Below are positions 9,501 through 16,927 of a stretch of DNA of 64,000 nucleotides, one piece after another (the stretch's first letter is position 1; every line of letters begins with the position of its first letter). Made by a program: the position numbers and the translations under genes. A model generated the notes under the pieces. That model saw nothing but the letters and a program-made list of their open reading frames with translations, made no database searches and was not told the DNA's origin. Origin of the DNA: DASXKD01 sp963703605 (GTDB lineage Bacteria; Actinomycetota; Actinomycetes; Streptosporangiales; Streptosporangiaceae); NCBI GenBank assembly GCA_963703605.1, contig CAVPFC010000041.1, forward strand, positions 105,006 to 169,005, written 5' to 3'.

Positions 9501-10642
9501 CTCCCTCCGGTTGCTGCTACACTGGAACTACCGGAGGCTCCTCCGGTTCTGGGATAGCGGCAGACGGCCACCGGAGGATCACCGATGACGGCAACCGGAC
9601 AGGGAACGGACTCCGCTCCCCCTTTCCCCCCCGCGCTCTGTTTTTCCCGCCCCCGCGCTCTGTTTTTCCCGCCCCCGCGCTCTGTTCTTCCCGCCCCCGC
9701 GCTTCGCGCCCGCCCCCGGCCTGCGCCCGCACCCAACCTGCGCCCGCCCCCGGCCTGCGCGCGCCCGGCGGGACCGCGAAGCTGGCGGACCGCACGGTGG
9801 CCCGGATCGGGTTCGGGGCGATGCAGCTGGAGAGCCAGGCCGTGGGGCGCGACGCGGCGGTTGCGATCTTGCGCCAGGCGGCCGGTGCGGGCGTCAACCA
9901 CATCGACACCGCCGATTTCTACGGTTCGGCCAACGCGTTGATCCGCGGCGCGCTGGCGCCCTACCCGGACGAGCTGGTACTGGTCAGCAAAGTGGGGGCC
10001 GCCAGGGACGCCGGCGGCAAGCTCGTCCCCGCGCAACGGCCGGCGGAGCTGCGTGACCAGGTCGAGGCCAACCTCGCCACGCTCGGCGCCGGCCAGGTAG
10101 GCGTGGTCAACCTGCGCCGTCTTGACGCCCGGCCCGGGCTGATCGCCGAGGGCAGCCAGCAGGTCGGCCTGGATGATCAGCTCGCCGAGCTGTCCGCGCT
10201 CCGGGACGCCGGCAAGATCGGTGCCATCGGCCTGTCCAACGTCTCGGCCGCCCAGCTCCGCCAGGCGGTGCCGGCCGGCATCGCGTGCGTGCAGAACTCC
10301 TTCAGCGTCCTCGACCGCTCCGCCGAGCCCGTGCTCGAGGCGTGCCGCGAGCACGGCATCGCGTGGGTCCCGTTCTTCCCGCTCGGCTCCGCCCTCGCGA
10401 ACCGGCCCAAGGTAACCGGCAACCCCACCGTCGCCGCCGTCGCCGCCGGCGCGGGCGCCACCCCGGCCCAGGTGGCGCTCGCCTGGCTGCTCGCGCACTA
10501 CCGCGACACGCTGCTGATCCCCGGGACCGCCGACCCCGCCCACCTGGCCGAGAACATCGCGGCCGGAGACCTGCACCTTTCCGCGGCGTCCATCGCCGCG
10601 CTGGACCACCTCGCCGATCCCGCGGCCATGGATGCGCGATGA
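6581..10642 (+). CDS. LAL-type LuxR regulator, open in frame into an aldo/keto reductase
   Basis: The ATG at 6581 begins M-D-V-L-G-R-D-A-E-L, the usual start of LAL regulators. AAA-type NTPase: Walker A G-E-P-G-I-G-K-T-T at about residue 48, Walker B L-L-A-I-D-D-A-Q-W-L-D at about 150; a long TPR-like helical middle; C-terminal LuxR HTH (L-T-A-T-E-R-Q-I-C-E-L-A...G-K-T-V-E-A-N-L) ending about residue 928. A normal LAL protein would stop there. Here the frame continues through a 15-bp x4 repeat, a promoter-like region and a 22-bp repeat into a complete aldo/keto reductase domain, stopping at 10642 (1353 residues in all). The reductase has its own SD and ATG in another frame, so two proteins that lost the separating stop is likelier than a functional fusion. 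Confidence 0.75.
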   Translation: MDVLGRDAELAQIDGWLRAGAGHADAPAPPGGGPVTPGGVLVIEGEPGIGKTTLWGEVVRRARLAGWQVLSCRPVPSDAGLPHVGLTDLLRPIPASTFERLPRPQRRPLEVALLLQEAGERDLEPRAVGTGLTALLAAVAEAGPLLLAIDDAQWLDPASARSLAFALRRLDRSPVRVAAAVRIDAAPEPAAAQGPRAGAFAGIEAALGGQALTRLPVGPLSLASAYHMFRRRLDVSFPRPVLVRIHQASGGNPFYALEIAQEISRVGVPPAGRPLPVPANHRDLALLRLRRLPRATRDVLTEISAMPSASASDVDLPALAPAERAGIVVVSHEGRVEFGHPLFGSALYSSLPEADRRGLHRRLARRAGSPEERARHLALAADGPDGATAAELDRAAAVASARGAADVAVELKELACRLTPAADRPASVRRGIELAERRYFAGDPGGARGELEGWLGTLPPGDDRARVLLELGSISTVQGDGEAGRELMTQALGEAGTRGLRARIHARIAAETDDCDLGVEHAEAALALLDERDDPQLYSFALHNFALFKLYSGRGADDAAIEKGMRLQREAAAWEMSSVPAMWARNLDDFGTARTRFGDLLRVCREQGDEATVSALLTHLARLEAMTGHIDRARGLAEEALEAAGQTEQGLLITMALCVRGHVCVYAGELPEARAAIGEMMRRLGDQPDIILEGMARMVLGAAALAEGDLAEADRQLSRSDEIEELTHHREPATNRFQADHAEAVIGLGDLPRAELLVQRLEARAQALPRPWTNAVSARCRGLLNAARGKLDASLADYQRALAAHKSLDMPIELGRTLLALGRLHRRRHERQRAQECLARAAAVFEACGAPGWAAVTATELGRAQGRRGSHAQLTATERQICELAAAGLRNSEIAARLFLSGKTVEANLSRAYRKLGVRSRTELAGRLAAATSDPASSDPATSDPATGDPAGKRRARLLPAPPGRVVGPKYMEAPSGCCYTGTTGGSSGSGIAADGHRRITDDGNRTGNGLRSPFPPRALFFPPPRSVFPAPALCSSRPRASRPPPACARTQPAPAPGLRAPGGTAKLADRTVARIGFGAMQLESQAVGRDAAVAILRQAAGAGVNHIDTADFYGSANALIRGALAPYPDELVLVSKVGAARDAGGKLVPAQRPAELRDQVEANLATLGAGQVGVVNLRRLDARPGLIAEGSQQVGLDDQLAELSALRDAGKIGAIGLSNVSAAQLRQAVPAGIACVQNSFSVLDRSAEPVLEACREHGIAWVPFFPLGSALANRPKVTGNPTVAAVAAGAGATPAQVALAWLLAHYRDTLLIPGTADPAHLAENIAAGDLHLSAASIAALDHLADPAAMDAR
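9377..9436 (+). repeat. 15-bp tandem repeat, four units
   Basis: Units of the type AGCGATCCGGCCACC at 9377, 9392, 9407 and 9422. They encode (S/G)-D-P-A-(S/T/G) right after the LuxR HTH. The period is a multiple of three, so copy number changes only the linker length. Confidence 0.85.
9496..9546. promoter_or_regulatory. Paired palindromes flanking a -10-like element before the aldo/keto reductase
   Basis: GGAGGCTCCCTCCGGTT at 9496-9512 and CCGGAGGCTCCTCCGG at 9531-9546 are two copies of one palindromic element. Between them lies TACACT (9518-9523), a plausible -10. The arrangement suits a repressor covering a promoter for the downstream reductase. It lies inside the long open frame, which supports a separate transcription unit. 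No dedicated regulator gene is adjacent. Confidence 0.5.
9585..10642 (+). pseudogene. Aldo/keto reductase with own start, frameshifted by a 22-bp repeat
   Basis: ATG at 9585 with GGAGG at 9573-9577 gives M-T-A-T-G-Q-G, the expected start, but this frame stops at 9941. The reductase body (K-L-A-D-R-T-V-A-R-I-G-F-G-A-M-Q-L to the end) lies in the frame shared with LuxR. AKR features: Asp and Tyr in D-T-A-D-F-Y-G and Lys in L-V-S-K-V-G. The usual catalytic His position reads N-L-R-R-L-D, as in the oxidoreductase subfamily that lacks it, and the barrel ends with G-L-S-N-V and I-P-G-T. Three 22-bp repeats between start and body set the frame: one unit more, or two fewer, would join them. Either phase variation, decay or an indel error. 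Confidence 0.6.
9633..9716 (+). repeat. 22-bp tandem repeat, three units plus a degenerate fourth
   Basis: Units beginning GCGCTCTGTTTTTCCC start at 9633, 9655 and 9677 (third with one substitution), with a decayed copy at 9699. The period is not a multiple of three, so each gain or loss shifts the reading frame of the aldo/keto reductase. No stop codon occurs in any of its three frames. Confidence 0.88.
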
Positions 10643-10812
10643 CGGCGCTTGGTTCACGTCGATTTAGCCCGCGGGGGCAGCCACGTTCTGCTACCAATTG
10701 CTTTCGTGGCGGCAATCGTGTTTATGGCAAAGGGCGGAATTCGGGTCTCGGGATCGGCCTATATCAATGTCCGCCAGCTCAATCAGGCACTCCAATCCGT
10801 GTGGAGGTCCCG

Positions 10813-11215
10813 GTGAACCAGCCGCTTACTCTTATCCACGCACCCGCAAGGGGACGCCTTCTCCCGCCGGCCCCGCCAGCCACCGCCGGCCCCGTCTGCC
10901 GCGCCGGCCCCGCCGGCACCACAGGCACTCACCACGCCCTCGGCCTGCCAGCCGATCGCCCGCATCCGCCGTCAGGCCCCGGCGGTCGTCAGCGGCACGA
11001 TCCGGTCCGCCGGGACCGTCATTGTCGGCAGCGGGCCCGCCTTCCACCTCACGCTGGTGGATGGCACCGGTGAACTCGACGTGCTGTTCCTCGGGCGGCG
11101 CGAGATATCCGGACTGCTGCCCGGCTGCCGCGTCACGGTCGAGGGCCGGGTCGGGACCTACCACCGCAAGCTCGCGCTCTGGAACCCGCGGTACAAGATC
11201 GAGGCCACCGGCTGA
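10813..11215 (+). pseudogene. OB-fold nucleic-acid-binding protein, frameshifted
   Basis: A GTG at 10813 follows GGAGGTCC and starts V-N-Q-P-L-T-L-I. The recognisable OB-fold domain is in the next frame: R-I-R-R-Q-A-P-A-V-V-S-G-T-I-R-S then L-T-L-V-D-G-T-G-E-L-D-V-L-F-L-G-R-R, ending K-I-E-A-T-G and TGA at 11213-11215. That frame has no usable start after its preceding stop at 10814. One base too few or too many in the Pro/Ala-rich GC run at about 10860-10920 would explain the break. Small actinobacterial OB-fold proteins like this (about 100-130 residues) are common; function unknown. Confidence 0.55.
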
Positions 11216-11365
11216 GCCCGAAGCGGAACTCCTGCCGGTCATCGTCAGCAACTCAGCATGAAGCAACTACCTCAGCCATCACCAAGGCGCTCGCGGCGGT
11301 CCTCGACCTGCCCACTCGGGTACAACCCGGCCAGGTTCTCTTCCTTAGCCGGAGGTAGGCCCCTT

Positions 11366-11377
11366 ACGCTATAGCGT
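11366..11377. promoter_or_regulatory. GCTATAGC operator, site 1 (SDR at 11380)
   Basis: ACGCTATAGCGT is a perfect 12-bp palindrome ending 2 nt before the ATG at 11380. It contains TATAGC, which could be the -10 of a leaderless transcript, so a bound repressor would block initiation. The same core recurs at 13238, 20759 and 21694, all at starts of genes in this catabolic island. Confidence 0.65.
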
Positions 11378-11379
11378 TT

Positions 11380-12126
11380 ATGGGACGGCTTGAGCATCGG
11401 GTCGTGCTGGTCACGGGCGCCACGTCCGGGATCGGGCAGGCGATCGCCAGGCGCTGCGTGCTCGAAGGCGCCAGCGTCGTGGCCACCGGGCGCGACGAGG
11501 ACCGGCTTGCCGAGCTGAGCCGCGAGCCGGGCTCGGTGACGGCCGTTGCGGCGGACCTCACCAGCCCCGCGGCGGCGGATGAGTGCGTCGCCGCGGCGCT
11601 GCGCAGTTACGGCCGGCTTGACGGCCTGCTGCACGCGGCCGGCATCGTCCGGCGCAAGGAGGACCTGCGCGAGACCACCGACCAGCAGTGGGCGCACATG
11701 CTCCAGGTCAACCTGGACGCCACCTTCCGGCTGGCGAGGGCCTGCCTGCGGGCGATGGAGCCGCGGCGGTCCGGCTCGATCGTGCTGGTCGGCAGCCAGC
11801 TCGCGCACGTCGCCGCGCCCGGCTACGCGAGCTATTGCGCCACCAAGGGCGGCACCGAGGCGCTCGTGCGCGCCCTGGCGGTCGACTTCGGCCCGTCCGG
11901 GATCCGGGTGAACTCGCTGACTCCGGGCGTGGTGCACACCCCGCTCGCCTACGTGGACCGGCCCGACTTCGACGACCTGATCGAGGCGACCGCCGCGCGG
12001 ATCCCGCTGCGGCGCATCGGCCAGCCCGAGGACATGACCGGGCCGGCCGTGTTCCTGCTCTCCGACGAGAGCTCCTGGATGACCGGGCAGAGCCTGGTCG
12101 TCGACGGCGGGTACACGATCCAGTAG
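11380..12126 (+). CDS. SDR family oxidoreductase
   Basis: 248 residues, classical short-chain dehydrogenase. NAD(P)-binding T-G-A-T-S-G-I-G near residue 13, active-site Y-x-x-x-K as Y-C-A-T-K, C-terminal S-L-V-V-D-G-G-Y. It starts at an ATG with no SD, immediately after a perfect GCTATAGC palindrome, consistent with leaderless transcription under that operator. It is convergent with the DUF4432 gene and belongs by its operator to the 11.4-21.7 kb catabolic island. Probably oxidises or reduces a sugar or hydroxy-acid intermediate; exact substrate not predictable. Confidence 0.9.
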   Translation: MGRLEHRVVLVTGATSGIGQAIARRCVLEGASVVATGRDEDRLAELSREPGSVTAVAADLTSPAAADECVAAALRSYGRLDGLLHAAGIVRRKEDLRETTDQQWAHMLQVNLDATFRLARACLRAMEPRRSGSIVLVGSQLAHVAAPGYASYCATKGGTEALVRALAVDFGPSGIRVNSLTPGVVHTPLAYVDRPDFDDLIEATAARIPLRRIGQPEDMTGPAVFLLSDESSWMTGQSLVVDGGYTIQ

Positions 12127-12139
12127 GCCCGGCAGCGGC

Positions 12140-12163
12140 GCGGCCATGATCATCGCTGGCCGC
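12140..12163. terminator. Possible bidirectional terminator
   Basis: GCGGCCA (12140-12146) and TGGCCGC (12157-12163) form a perfect 7-bp stem with a 10-nt loop in the short gap between two convergent genes. No T-run follows on either strand, as is common in high-GC genomes. Confidence 0.4.
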
Positions 12164-12183
12164 CCCAGGGTCGCGCGGCCGGC

Positions 12184-13206
12184 TCAGCAGTCGATGATGC
12201 TCGCGGCCAGCGTCGTGTCGAGGCGCCCGCCGCCGGCCAGCTCGATCGCCTCGCCCGCCGCCACGGCGGCCGCGAGGTTCCCGCCGGCCGTCCACGGTTC
12301 GACGCCAAGGCCGTAGGCCCCGCGCAGCGGCATGGCGCGCGCGCCGCCGTACGGCTGCCAGGAGATCAGCCAGCGGAACACCGCGGGATCCCAGTCGAGC
12401 CGGAAACCGGCCGCCACGGCCGGGTTCCGCACCTCGGCCCACCCGGCGTCGAGATCGGTGAGGTAGACGTCGTCATGGCTGCCGGCCGCCGGCCCGGGAA
12501 CGCGCGAGACGTCAACGTCCCGCCCGCCTCCCCTCCCCCCTTCGCTCCGGCCGCGCGCGACCGGCCAGCCGGACCGCTGGCCGGGCGCCAGCCGCGCCGT
12601 GTCCTCCCACAGCTCGGGGAGCGTCACGATGGTGCGGCACGGAACACGAAGCTCGGCGCCCGCGGCCACCAGCGGCGCGCCGAGAACGCAATGGTGCCCC
12701 CAGACGAAATGGGCCGGCTCCGCCGAGGTGTTCCGCACCGACTCCTCGAGCACCAGCCTGCGTTCGCCGCGCGGCAGCCGCATGAGGCGCTCGAGCCGGA
12801 ACGGCGCCAGCTCGCAGTCCACCGCGAACCGCACGGCGACCGCGTCGGCGCCGCCGGTCTCCACCGACCAGGACCAGCGCCGCGTCGCCACCTCGCCGTG
12901 GAACGGAAGCGGGGTGCCCCGGTACGTGCACGCGTCGTTGGTGTTGGGGAACAGCTCTTGCCACGAGCCCTCGTAGTTCTCCAGGAACTTCGCCCCCGCG
13001 CTGCCCTCTCGCGGCGGCGAGCCCGGCGGCTGGAGCCCCCACGGCGCCTTGAACAACGGGTCGAGCCCCGATGACAGGTCGACGATCGCGTAGATGTCAG
13101 CGCCCTTGTCCGGCAGCACCGTGACTTCGAGCTTGTCCGACGTCAAGATCAGTGCGCGCCAGCCGTTGAGCATGGTCTCGCGGAGCCCGGAACGTACCTG
13201 CACCAT
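12184..13206 (-). CDS. DUF4432 / aldose-1-epimerase-like protein
   Basis: 340 residues. ATG at 13206 follows GGAGGG at the right distance; an upstream in-frame ATG would overlap the operator. The N-terminus (N-G-W-R-A-L-I-L-T-S-D-K-L-E-V-T-V-L-P-D-K-G-A-D-I) and later F-H-G-E-V, F-V-W-G-H-H and L-G-V-E-P-W-T match the galactose-mutarotase-like fold of DUF4432 proteins, with candidate catalytic His in F-H-G and G-H-H. Members usually sit in sugar or polyol catabolic clusters. It is divergent from the SDR at 13259, with one shared GCTATAGC operator between them. Residues about 200-230 form a low-complexity R/G insertion (GGRGGGRD) not typical of the fold. Confidence 0.78.
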   Translation of the reverse strand: MVQVRSGLRETMLNGWRALILTSDKLEVTVLPDKGADIYAIVDLSSGLDPLFKAPWGLQPPGSPPREGSAGAKFLENYEGSWQELFPNTNDACTYRGTPLPFHGEVATRRWSWSVETGGADAVAVRFAVDCELAPFRLERLMRLPRGERRLVLEESVRNTSAEPAHFVWGHHCVLGAPLVAAGAELRVPCRTIVTLPELWEDTARLAPGQRSGWPVARGRSEGGRGGGRDVDVSRVPGPAAGSHDDVYLTDLDAGWAEVRNPAVAAGFRLDWDPAVFRWLISWQPYGGARAMPLRGAYGLGVEPWTAGGNLAAAVAAGEAIELAGGGRLDTTLAASIIDC

Positions 13207-13235
13207 GGGCCCTCCAGCCGGACTTGACGCATCAG

Positions 13236-13248
13236 ATGCTATAGCGTT
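13236..13248. promoter_or_regulatory. GCTATAGC operator, site 2 (divergent promoter)
   Basis: ATGCTATAGCGTT with palindromic core GCTATAGC (13238-13245) lies between the divergent DUF4432 gene (start 13206) and the SDR operon (start 13259). One site could control both directions, including the downstream FCD-GntR regulator gene. Confidence 0.65.
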
Positions 13249-13258
13249 TACTTCGGGC

Positions 13259-13999
13259 ATGGAACCGGGTGCGGCCGTGGCCATGGTGACCGGAGCGGCC
13301 AATGGCCTGGGCCGCGCCGTCGCGGCCAGGCTCCGCGACGACGGGTTCGAGGTCGCCGGCGCCGACGTCGAGCCGGTCGCAGCGGGGAGCGGGATAACCG
13401 CTTACGACCTGGACGTGGCGGACCTCGGCGCGCACGACGGCCTCCTGGATCGCGTCGAGGAGGAACTCGGGCCGCTCTGCGTGCTGGTCAACGTCGCGGG
13501 GATCTCGGTGCCGGAGCCGATCGACCGGCTGACCCTGGCCGCCTACCGCCGGCAGCTCGCCGTCATGCTCGACGGCCCGGTGTGGCTCGCCCGCGGCGCG
13601 GGCCTGCGGATGGCGTCGCGCGGCGCGGGCCGCATCGTCAACGTCACGTCCGTGCACTCGACCGTCAGCGAAGCGGGGTCGCTCGCCTACGACTGCGCCA
13701 AGGCAGGCCTGGAAGCCGCCACCAGATCGCTGGCGGTCGAGCTTGGCCCCCGCGGCGTGCTGGTCAACTCGCTGGCCCCGGGATTCGTGCGGACCCGCAT
13801 GTCGATCGTGAACGGGCAGGACGAGCTCGAGTCCGGCTGGTTCAAGGACATCTACATCTCCCACGGCCGGCTGCCGGTGCGGCGCGCCGCCGAGCCGGCC
13901 GAGATCGCCGCGACCGTGAGCCACCTCGTCTCACCCCAGAACACGTACCTCACCGGCCAGCGAGTCGTCGTGGACGGCGGCCTGACCGTCACGTTGTGA
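13259..13999 (+). CDS. SDR family oxidoreductase
   Basis: 246 residues from an ATG 14 nt after the GCTATAGC core; longer in-frame starts run back through the operator and the divergent gene. Cofactor motif T-G-A-A-N-G-L-G, active site Y-D-C-A-K, C-terminal R-V-V-V-D-G-G-L. It is the first gene of a tight operon (SDR, VOC, acetoacetate-decarboxylase-like, GntR, 2-hydroxyacid dehydrogenase), with gaps of 13 nt or less or overlaps throughout. Likely an NAD(P)-dependent dehydrogenase of the same pathway as its three paralogues in this island. Confidence 0.9.
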   Translation: MEPGAAVAMVTGAANGLGRAVAARLRDDGFEVAGADVEPVAAGSGITAYDLDVADLGAHDGLLDRVEEELGPLCVLVNVAGISVPEPIDRLTLAAYRRQLAVMLDGPVWLARGAGLRMASRGAGRIVNVTSVHSTVSEAGSLAYDCAKAGLEAATRSLAVELGPRGVLVNSLAPGFVRTRMSIVNGQDELESGWFKDIYISHGRLPVRRAAEPAEIAATVSHLVSPQNTYLTGQRVVVDGGLTVTL

Positions 14000-14012
14000 G
14001 AGGACGACGCCG

Positions 14013-14456
14013 ATGCCCAGCCTGCACCACACGGGCCTGACGATCTCGGACCTCGGGCGCTCGCTGCGCTTCTGGCGCGACGCCATGGGGATGACCGTGG
14101 TGGTCGACCAGGAGAAGAAGGGCGGCTACCTCGAGGCGATCGTCGGTGAGCCGGGCGCGCACGTCCGCATGGTGCACCTTGCCTTTGACGGCGAAGGCCC
14201 GCGTATCGAGCTTTTTGAATACATAACGCCCGAAGGGGGCCAGCACGTCTCCCGTCCCGCTGATGTGGGTTTCGTGCATGTCTGCGTCGCGTGTGACGAC
14301 CTGGACGAGCGGCTTGACCGGCTCGTGGCCGCCGGGGGGACGCCGTTCAGCGGGCCGGTCGAGATCGATACCGGGGCCAACGCCGGCGGCCGGGGCGTAT
14401 ACCTGCGCGACCCGGACGGGCACGTCGTCGAGTTGTTCGAACGGCCGCCTGCGTGA
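14013..14456 (+). CDS. VOC-superfamily (glyoxalase/dioxygenase-like) protein
   Basis: 147 residues with a GAGAGG SD upstream. Begins S-L-H-H-T-G-L-T-I-S-D-L, the standard VOC start with the first metal-ligand His. It continues with one VOC module, H-V-C-V-A-C-D-D-L in the second half, and ends Y-L-R-D-P-D-G-H-V-V-E-L-F-E with the terminal Glu ligand. VOC enzymes are metal-dependent lyases, isomerases, epimerases or dioxygenases. Its stop overlaps the next start. In this operon an isomerase or lyase acting on the keto-acid intermediate is plausible but unproven. Confidence 0.85.
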   Translation: MPSLHHTGLTISDLGRSLRFWRDAMGMTVVVDQEKKGGYLEAIVGEPGAHVRMVHLAFDGEGPRIELFEYITPEGGQHVSRPADVGFVHVCVACDDLDERLDRLVAAGGTPFSGPVEIDTGANAGGRGVYLRDPDGHVVELFERPPA

Positions 14457-15196
14457 TGCCGTTCGACCCGGCAGACATCTCCTCGACGCCGTTCGGGGCG
14501 CCGCTGGTCCCGGTGCTCCCCATCCGCCTGCGGCGCACGGAGATCTTGTCCGTGGTCTACCGGACCGAGCGTGCGGCGGCGGGCTCGCTCATCCCGCGGC
14601 CACTGCGGCTGGCGTCCGACCTGTGCGTGCTGCACGTGTACCACATGCACGACGCGGACTGGTTCGGCGAGTACTGCGAGTCCGCCTGGCAGCTTCCCGT
14701 GCTGCTGCCCGACGGCACCCCCGCCGTCTACTCACCGTTCCTCGTGCTGGAGTCCGACGGCGCGGTCGCGGCGGGGCGGGAAGCATACGGCCAGCCCAAA
14801 AAGGCCGGCGAGGTAAGCCTCGCGGCGCACGGGGACCTGCTGGTCGGCACCGTGCGGCGCAACGGGATCCAGATCGCCATGGCGACCATGTGCTGGAAGC
14901 AGCGCGCCGGGTCGGGCAGCGAGCTCGAACGCCTGGTGCCGGGCGCTGACCTCAACGTCAACCTGCGGATACGCCAGGAAGAGGAAGGGATAGTGAGCCG
15001 CGAACTTGTGACGAGGCGCTTCACCGACGTTTTCGAGCACGAGGCATGGTCCGGCGGCGCGACGCTCGAACTGCGCCCGAACGCGCAGGTCCCCGCGTAC
15101 CTGCTGGCGGTGGGCGAGGTGGTCCTCGGGCTGCACCGGACCATAGACCTCACGTTGCCGGCCGGGCACGTCATCCACAGGTATCAAGCAGCGTGA
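14453..15196 (+). CDS. Acetoacetate decarboxylase-like protein
   Basis: 247 residues. GTG at 14453 (an ATG follows directly) overlaps the VOC stop. The family core is present: R-A-A-A-G-S-L-I-P near the N-terminus, and the Schiff-base Lys region A-Y-G-Q-P-K-K-A-G-E, where acetoacetate decarboxylase carries its catalytic lysine. Members of this superfamily decarboxylate beta-keto acids or act as hydratase/aldolase-type Schiff-base enzymes. Position between VOC and GntR genes suggests a role in the same catabolic route. Stop overlaps the GntR start by 4 nt (GTGA). Confidence 0.82.
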   Translation: MMPFDPADISSTPFGAPLVPVLPIRLRRTEILSVVYRTERAAAGSLIPRPLRLASDLCVLHVYHMHDADWFGEYCESAWQLPVLLPDGTPAVYSPFLVLESDGAVAAGREAYGQPKKAGEVSLAAHGDLLVGTVRRNGIQIAMATMCWKQRAGSGSELERLVPGADLNVNLRIRQEEEGIVSRELVTRRFTDVFEHEAWSGGATLELRPNAQVPAYLLAVGEVVLGLHRTIDLTLPAGHVIHRYQAA

Positions 15197-15876
15197 ACGT
15201 CACCGACCCGCTGCCGGACCAGAGCCTTTCGGATGCCGTGGCGCAGCGCCTGCGCGCCGCGATCACCGAGGGTGTCTACGCGCCCGGGGATCACCTGGTC
15301 GAGCGCCGCCTGGCCCGCCAGTTCGGCGTCAGTCACATCCCGTTGCGCGAGGCCCTCGCGCGGCTGGTGGAGGAGGGCCTGGTCGTCCGGCTCCCCCGGC
15401 GCGGCGTCCGGGTCGCGAGCCTGACCCCGCGGACGCTGGAGGAGGTGTCGAGCCTGCGCGTCGTGCTCGAGCAGTTCGTGGTGCGCCGGCTGAAGGGGCG
15501 CTTCACGCCCGAGGCGCACGCCGGGCTTCAGGCGATCGTCGAGGAGATGCGGTCGGCGGCCGACCGCCACGACCTGGTCCGCGTGCACGAGCTCGACCAG
15601 CGGTTCCACCAGCGGCTCTGGGAGCTGACCGACCACGCGGTGCTGGTCGACGTCGCCGCCCAGATGCGCGGCCGGATGAACCACTTCTTCCGCGCGGCGG
15701 CGGCGTCGCTGGGCCCGGACGAGGTGCGCCAGCACGCCGAGAGCCATCAGGAGCTGCTCGACGTGATCGCGTCGGGGAACCTCCGGGCGGCGGAACGGGC
15801 CATGCAGCGTCACGTGGAGGCGGCCGCGAAGCGGATCACGGATGCGGGGCTGACCAGCCCCGGCGAGGAAAGCTAG
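15193..15876 (+). CDS. GntR-family regulator with FCD ligand domain
   Basis: 227 residues from GTG 15193 (GTGA overlap with the upstream stop). N-terminal winged helix (A-V-A-Q-R-L-R-A-A-I-T-E-G-V-Y-A-P-G, then H-I-P-L-R-E-A-L-A-R-L) and an all-helical FCD domain with probable metal/ligand residues D-Q-R-F-H and H-x-x-x-L. FCD regulators usually sense organic acids or sugar acids and repress their own catabolic operon. The palindrome GCTATAGC at four promoters around it is the best candidate for its operator, including the promoter of its own operon at 13238. Confidence 0.92.
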   Translation: MNVTDPLPDQSLSDAVAQRLRAAITEGVYAPGDHLVERRLARQFGVSHIPLREALARLVEEGLVVRLPRRGVRVASLTPRTLEEVSSLRVVLEQFVVRRLKGRFTPEAHAGLQAIVEEMRSAADRHDLVRVHELDQRFHQRLWELTDHAVLVDVAAQMRGRMNHFFRAAAASLGPDEVRQHAESHQELLDVIASGNLRAAERAMQRHVEAAAKRITDAGLTSPGEES

Positions 15877-15879
15877 CCG

Positions 15880-16875
15880 ATGGCCGAGCGGCCGCAGGTC
15901 GTCATCACCGACTCGGACCTGGCCTCCACCGCGGACGAGCGGGTCCTGGCCGAGGGCGGCCTGGCCACCGTCCGCCTCCAGGCCCGGACCGAGGCGGACC
16001 TCATCGCCGCGCTCGCCGCCGAGCGGGCCGACGCGCTGATCGTCCAGTGGGCGCCCGTGTCGGCGGCCGTGCTCGACGCCGCACCGGCGTGCCGGTTCAT
16101 CAGCCGCCTCGGCATCGGAATCGACATGATCGACGTCCGCGCGGCGACCGAGCGCGGCGTGGCGGTCGCGAACACGCCCGACTACTGCGTCGAGGAGGTC
16201 GCCGCGCACACGCTGGCCATGGCGCTGTGGCTGCTGCGCGGGCTCGGCGGTTACGACGCCGCGGTCCGGCGTGGCCAGTGGGCCGCCGCCGGGCTGCCGG
16301 CCGAGCCCTGCCGGCCGTCAGCCACGACGGTCGGGGTGATCGGGCTCGGCCGGATCGGGAGCCGGGTCGCCACCCAGGCGCGAGCGCTCGGCTTCGGTGT
16401 CCTCGGCTGCGATCCCTACGTCGCCGCGCATCCCGGCGTGCGGATCGTCACGTTCGAGGAGTTGCTGCGCGGCAGCGATCTGATCACGCTGCACGCCCCG
16501 CTCAACACCGAGACCAGCCGCATGATCCGTGCCGACAGCATCGGGCTCATGCGCCGCGGCGCGCTGCTGGTCAACACCTGCCGGGGCGGGCTCGTCGACG
16601 AGCCCGCGCTCGCTGAGGCGATCCGCTCCGGGCAGCTCGCCGGCGCCGCGCTCGACGTGTTCGAGACCGAGCCGCCGCCGGCCGGCAGTGCCCTGTATTC
16701 GCTGCCCAACGTGCTGCTGACCCCGCACGCCGCCTGGTACTCGCCGGCCAGTCTCGCCGAGCTGCCGGTCCGCGCCGCCCGCCAGGTGGTGGACTTCCTG
16801 GCGGGCCTGCCGGTGCCGTCGATCGTCAACCCGGCCTACCTCGATCACGCCGCGGGCCGCGGCACGAGGGTCTGA
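15880..16875 (+). CDS. D-isomer-specific 2-hydroxyacid dehydrogenase
   Basis: 331 residues, 3 nt after the GntR stop. Rossmann motif G-V-I-G-L-G-R-I-G-S, catalytic Arg in N-T-C-R-G-G-L-V-D, Glu in F-E-T-E-P-P, and His in T-P-H-A-A-W-Y-S: the full Arg/Glu/His set of the family. Oxidises or reduces a D-2-hydroxy acid with NAD(P)H. Last gene of the 13.26-16.88 kb operon, so it probably acts on a hydroxy-acid intermediate or side product. It is convergent with the S1 protease, 52 nt away. Confidence 0.93.
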   Translation: MAERPQVVITDSDLASTADERVLAEGGLATVRLQARTEADLIAALAAERADALIVQWAPVSAAVLDAAPACRFISRLGIGIDMIDVRAATERGVAVANTPDYCVEEVAAHTLAMALWLLRGLGGYDAAVRRGQWAAAGLPAEPCRPSATTVGVIGLGRIGSRVATQARALGFGVLGCDPYVAAHPGVRIVTFEELLRGSDLITLHAPLNTETSRMIRADSIGLMRRGALLVNTCRGGLVDEPALAEAIRSGQLAGAALDVFETEPPPAGSALYSLPNVLLTPHAAWYSPASLAELPVRAARQVVDFLAGLPVPSIVNPAYLDHAAGRGTRV

Positions 16876-16927
16876 CCCCCCTCCGGCCGGGCTCACCCTG
16901 AGGTCGCGCTGCCGGCAGTGACCCGGC

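Noticed and set aside
9377..9716. CRISPR array
   Set aside because: Repeats are directly adjacent 15-bp and 22-bp units without unique spacers; no cas genes.
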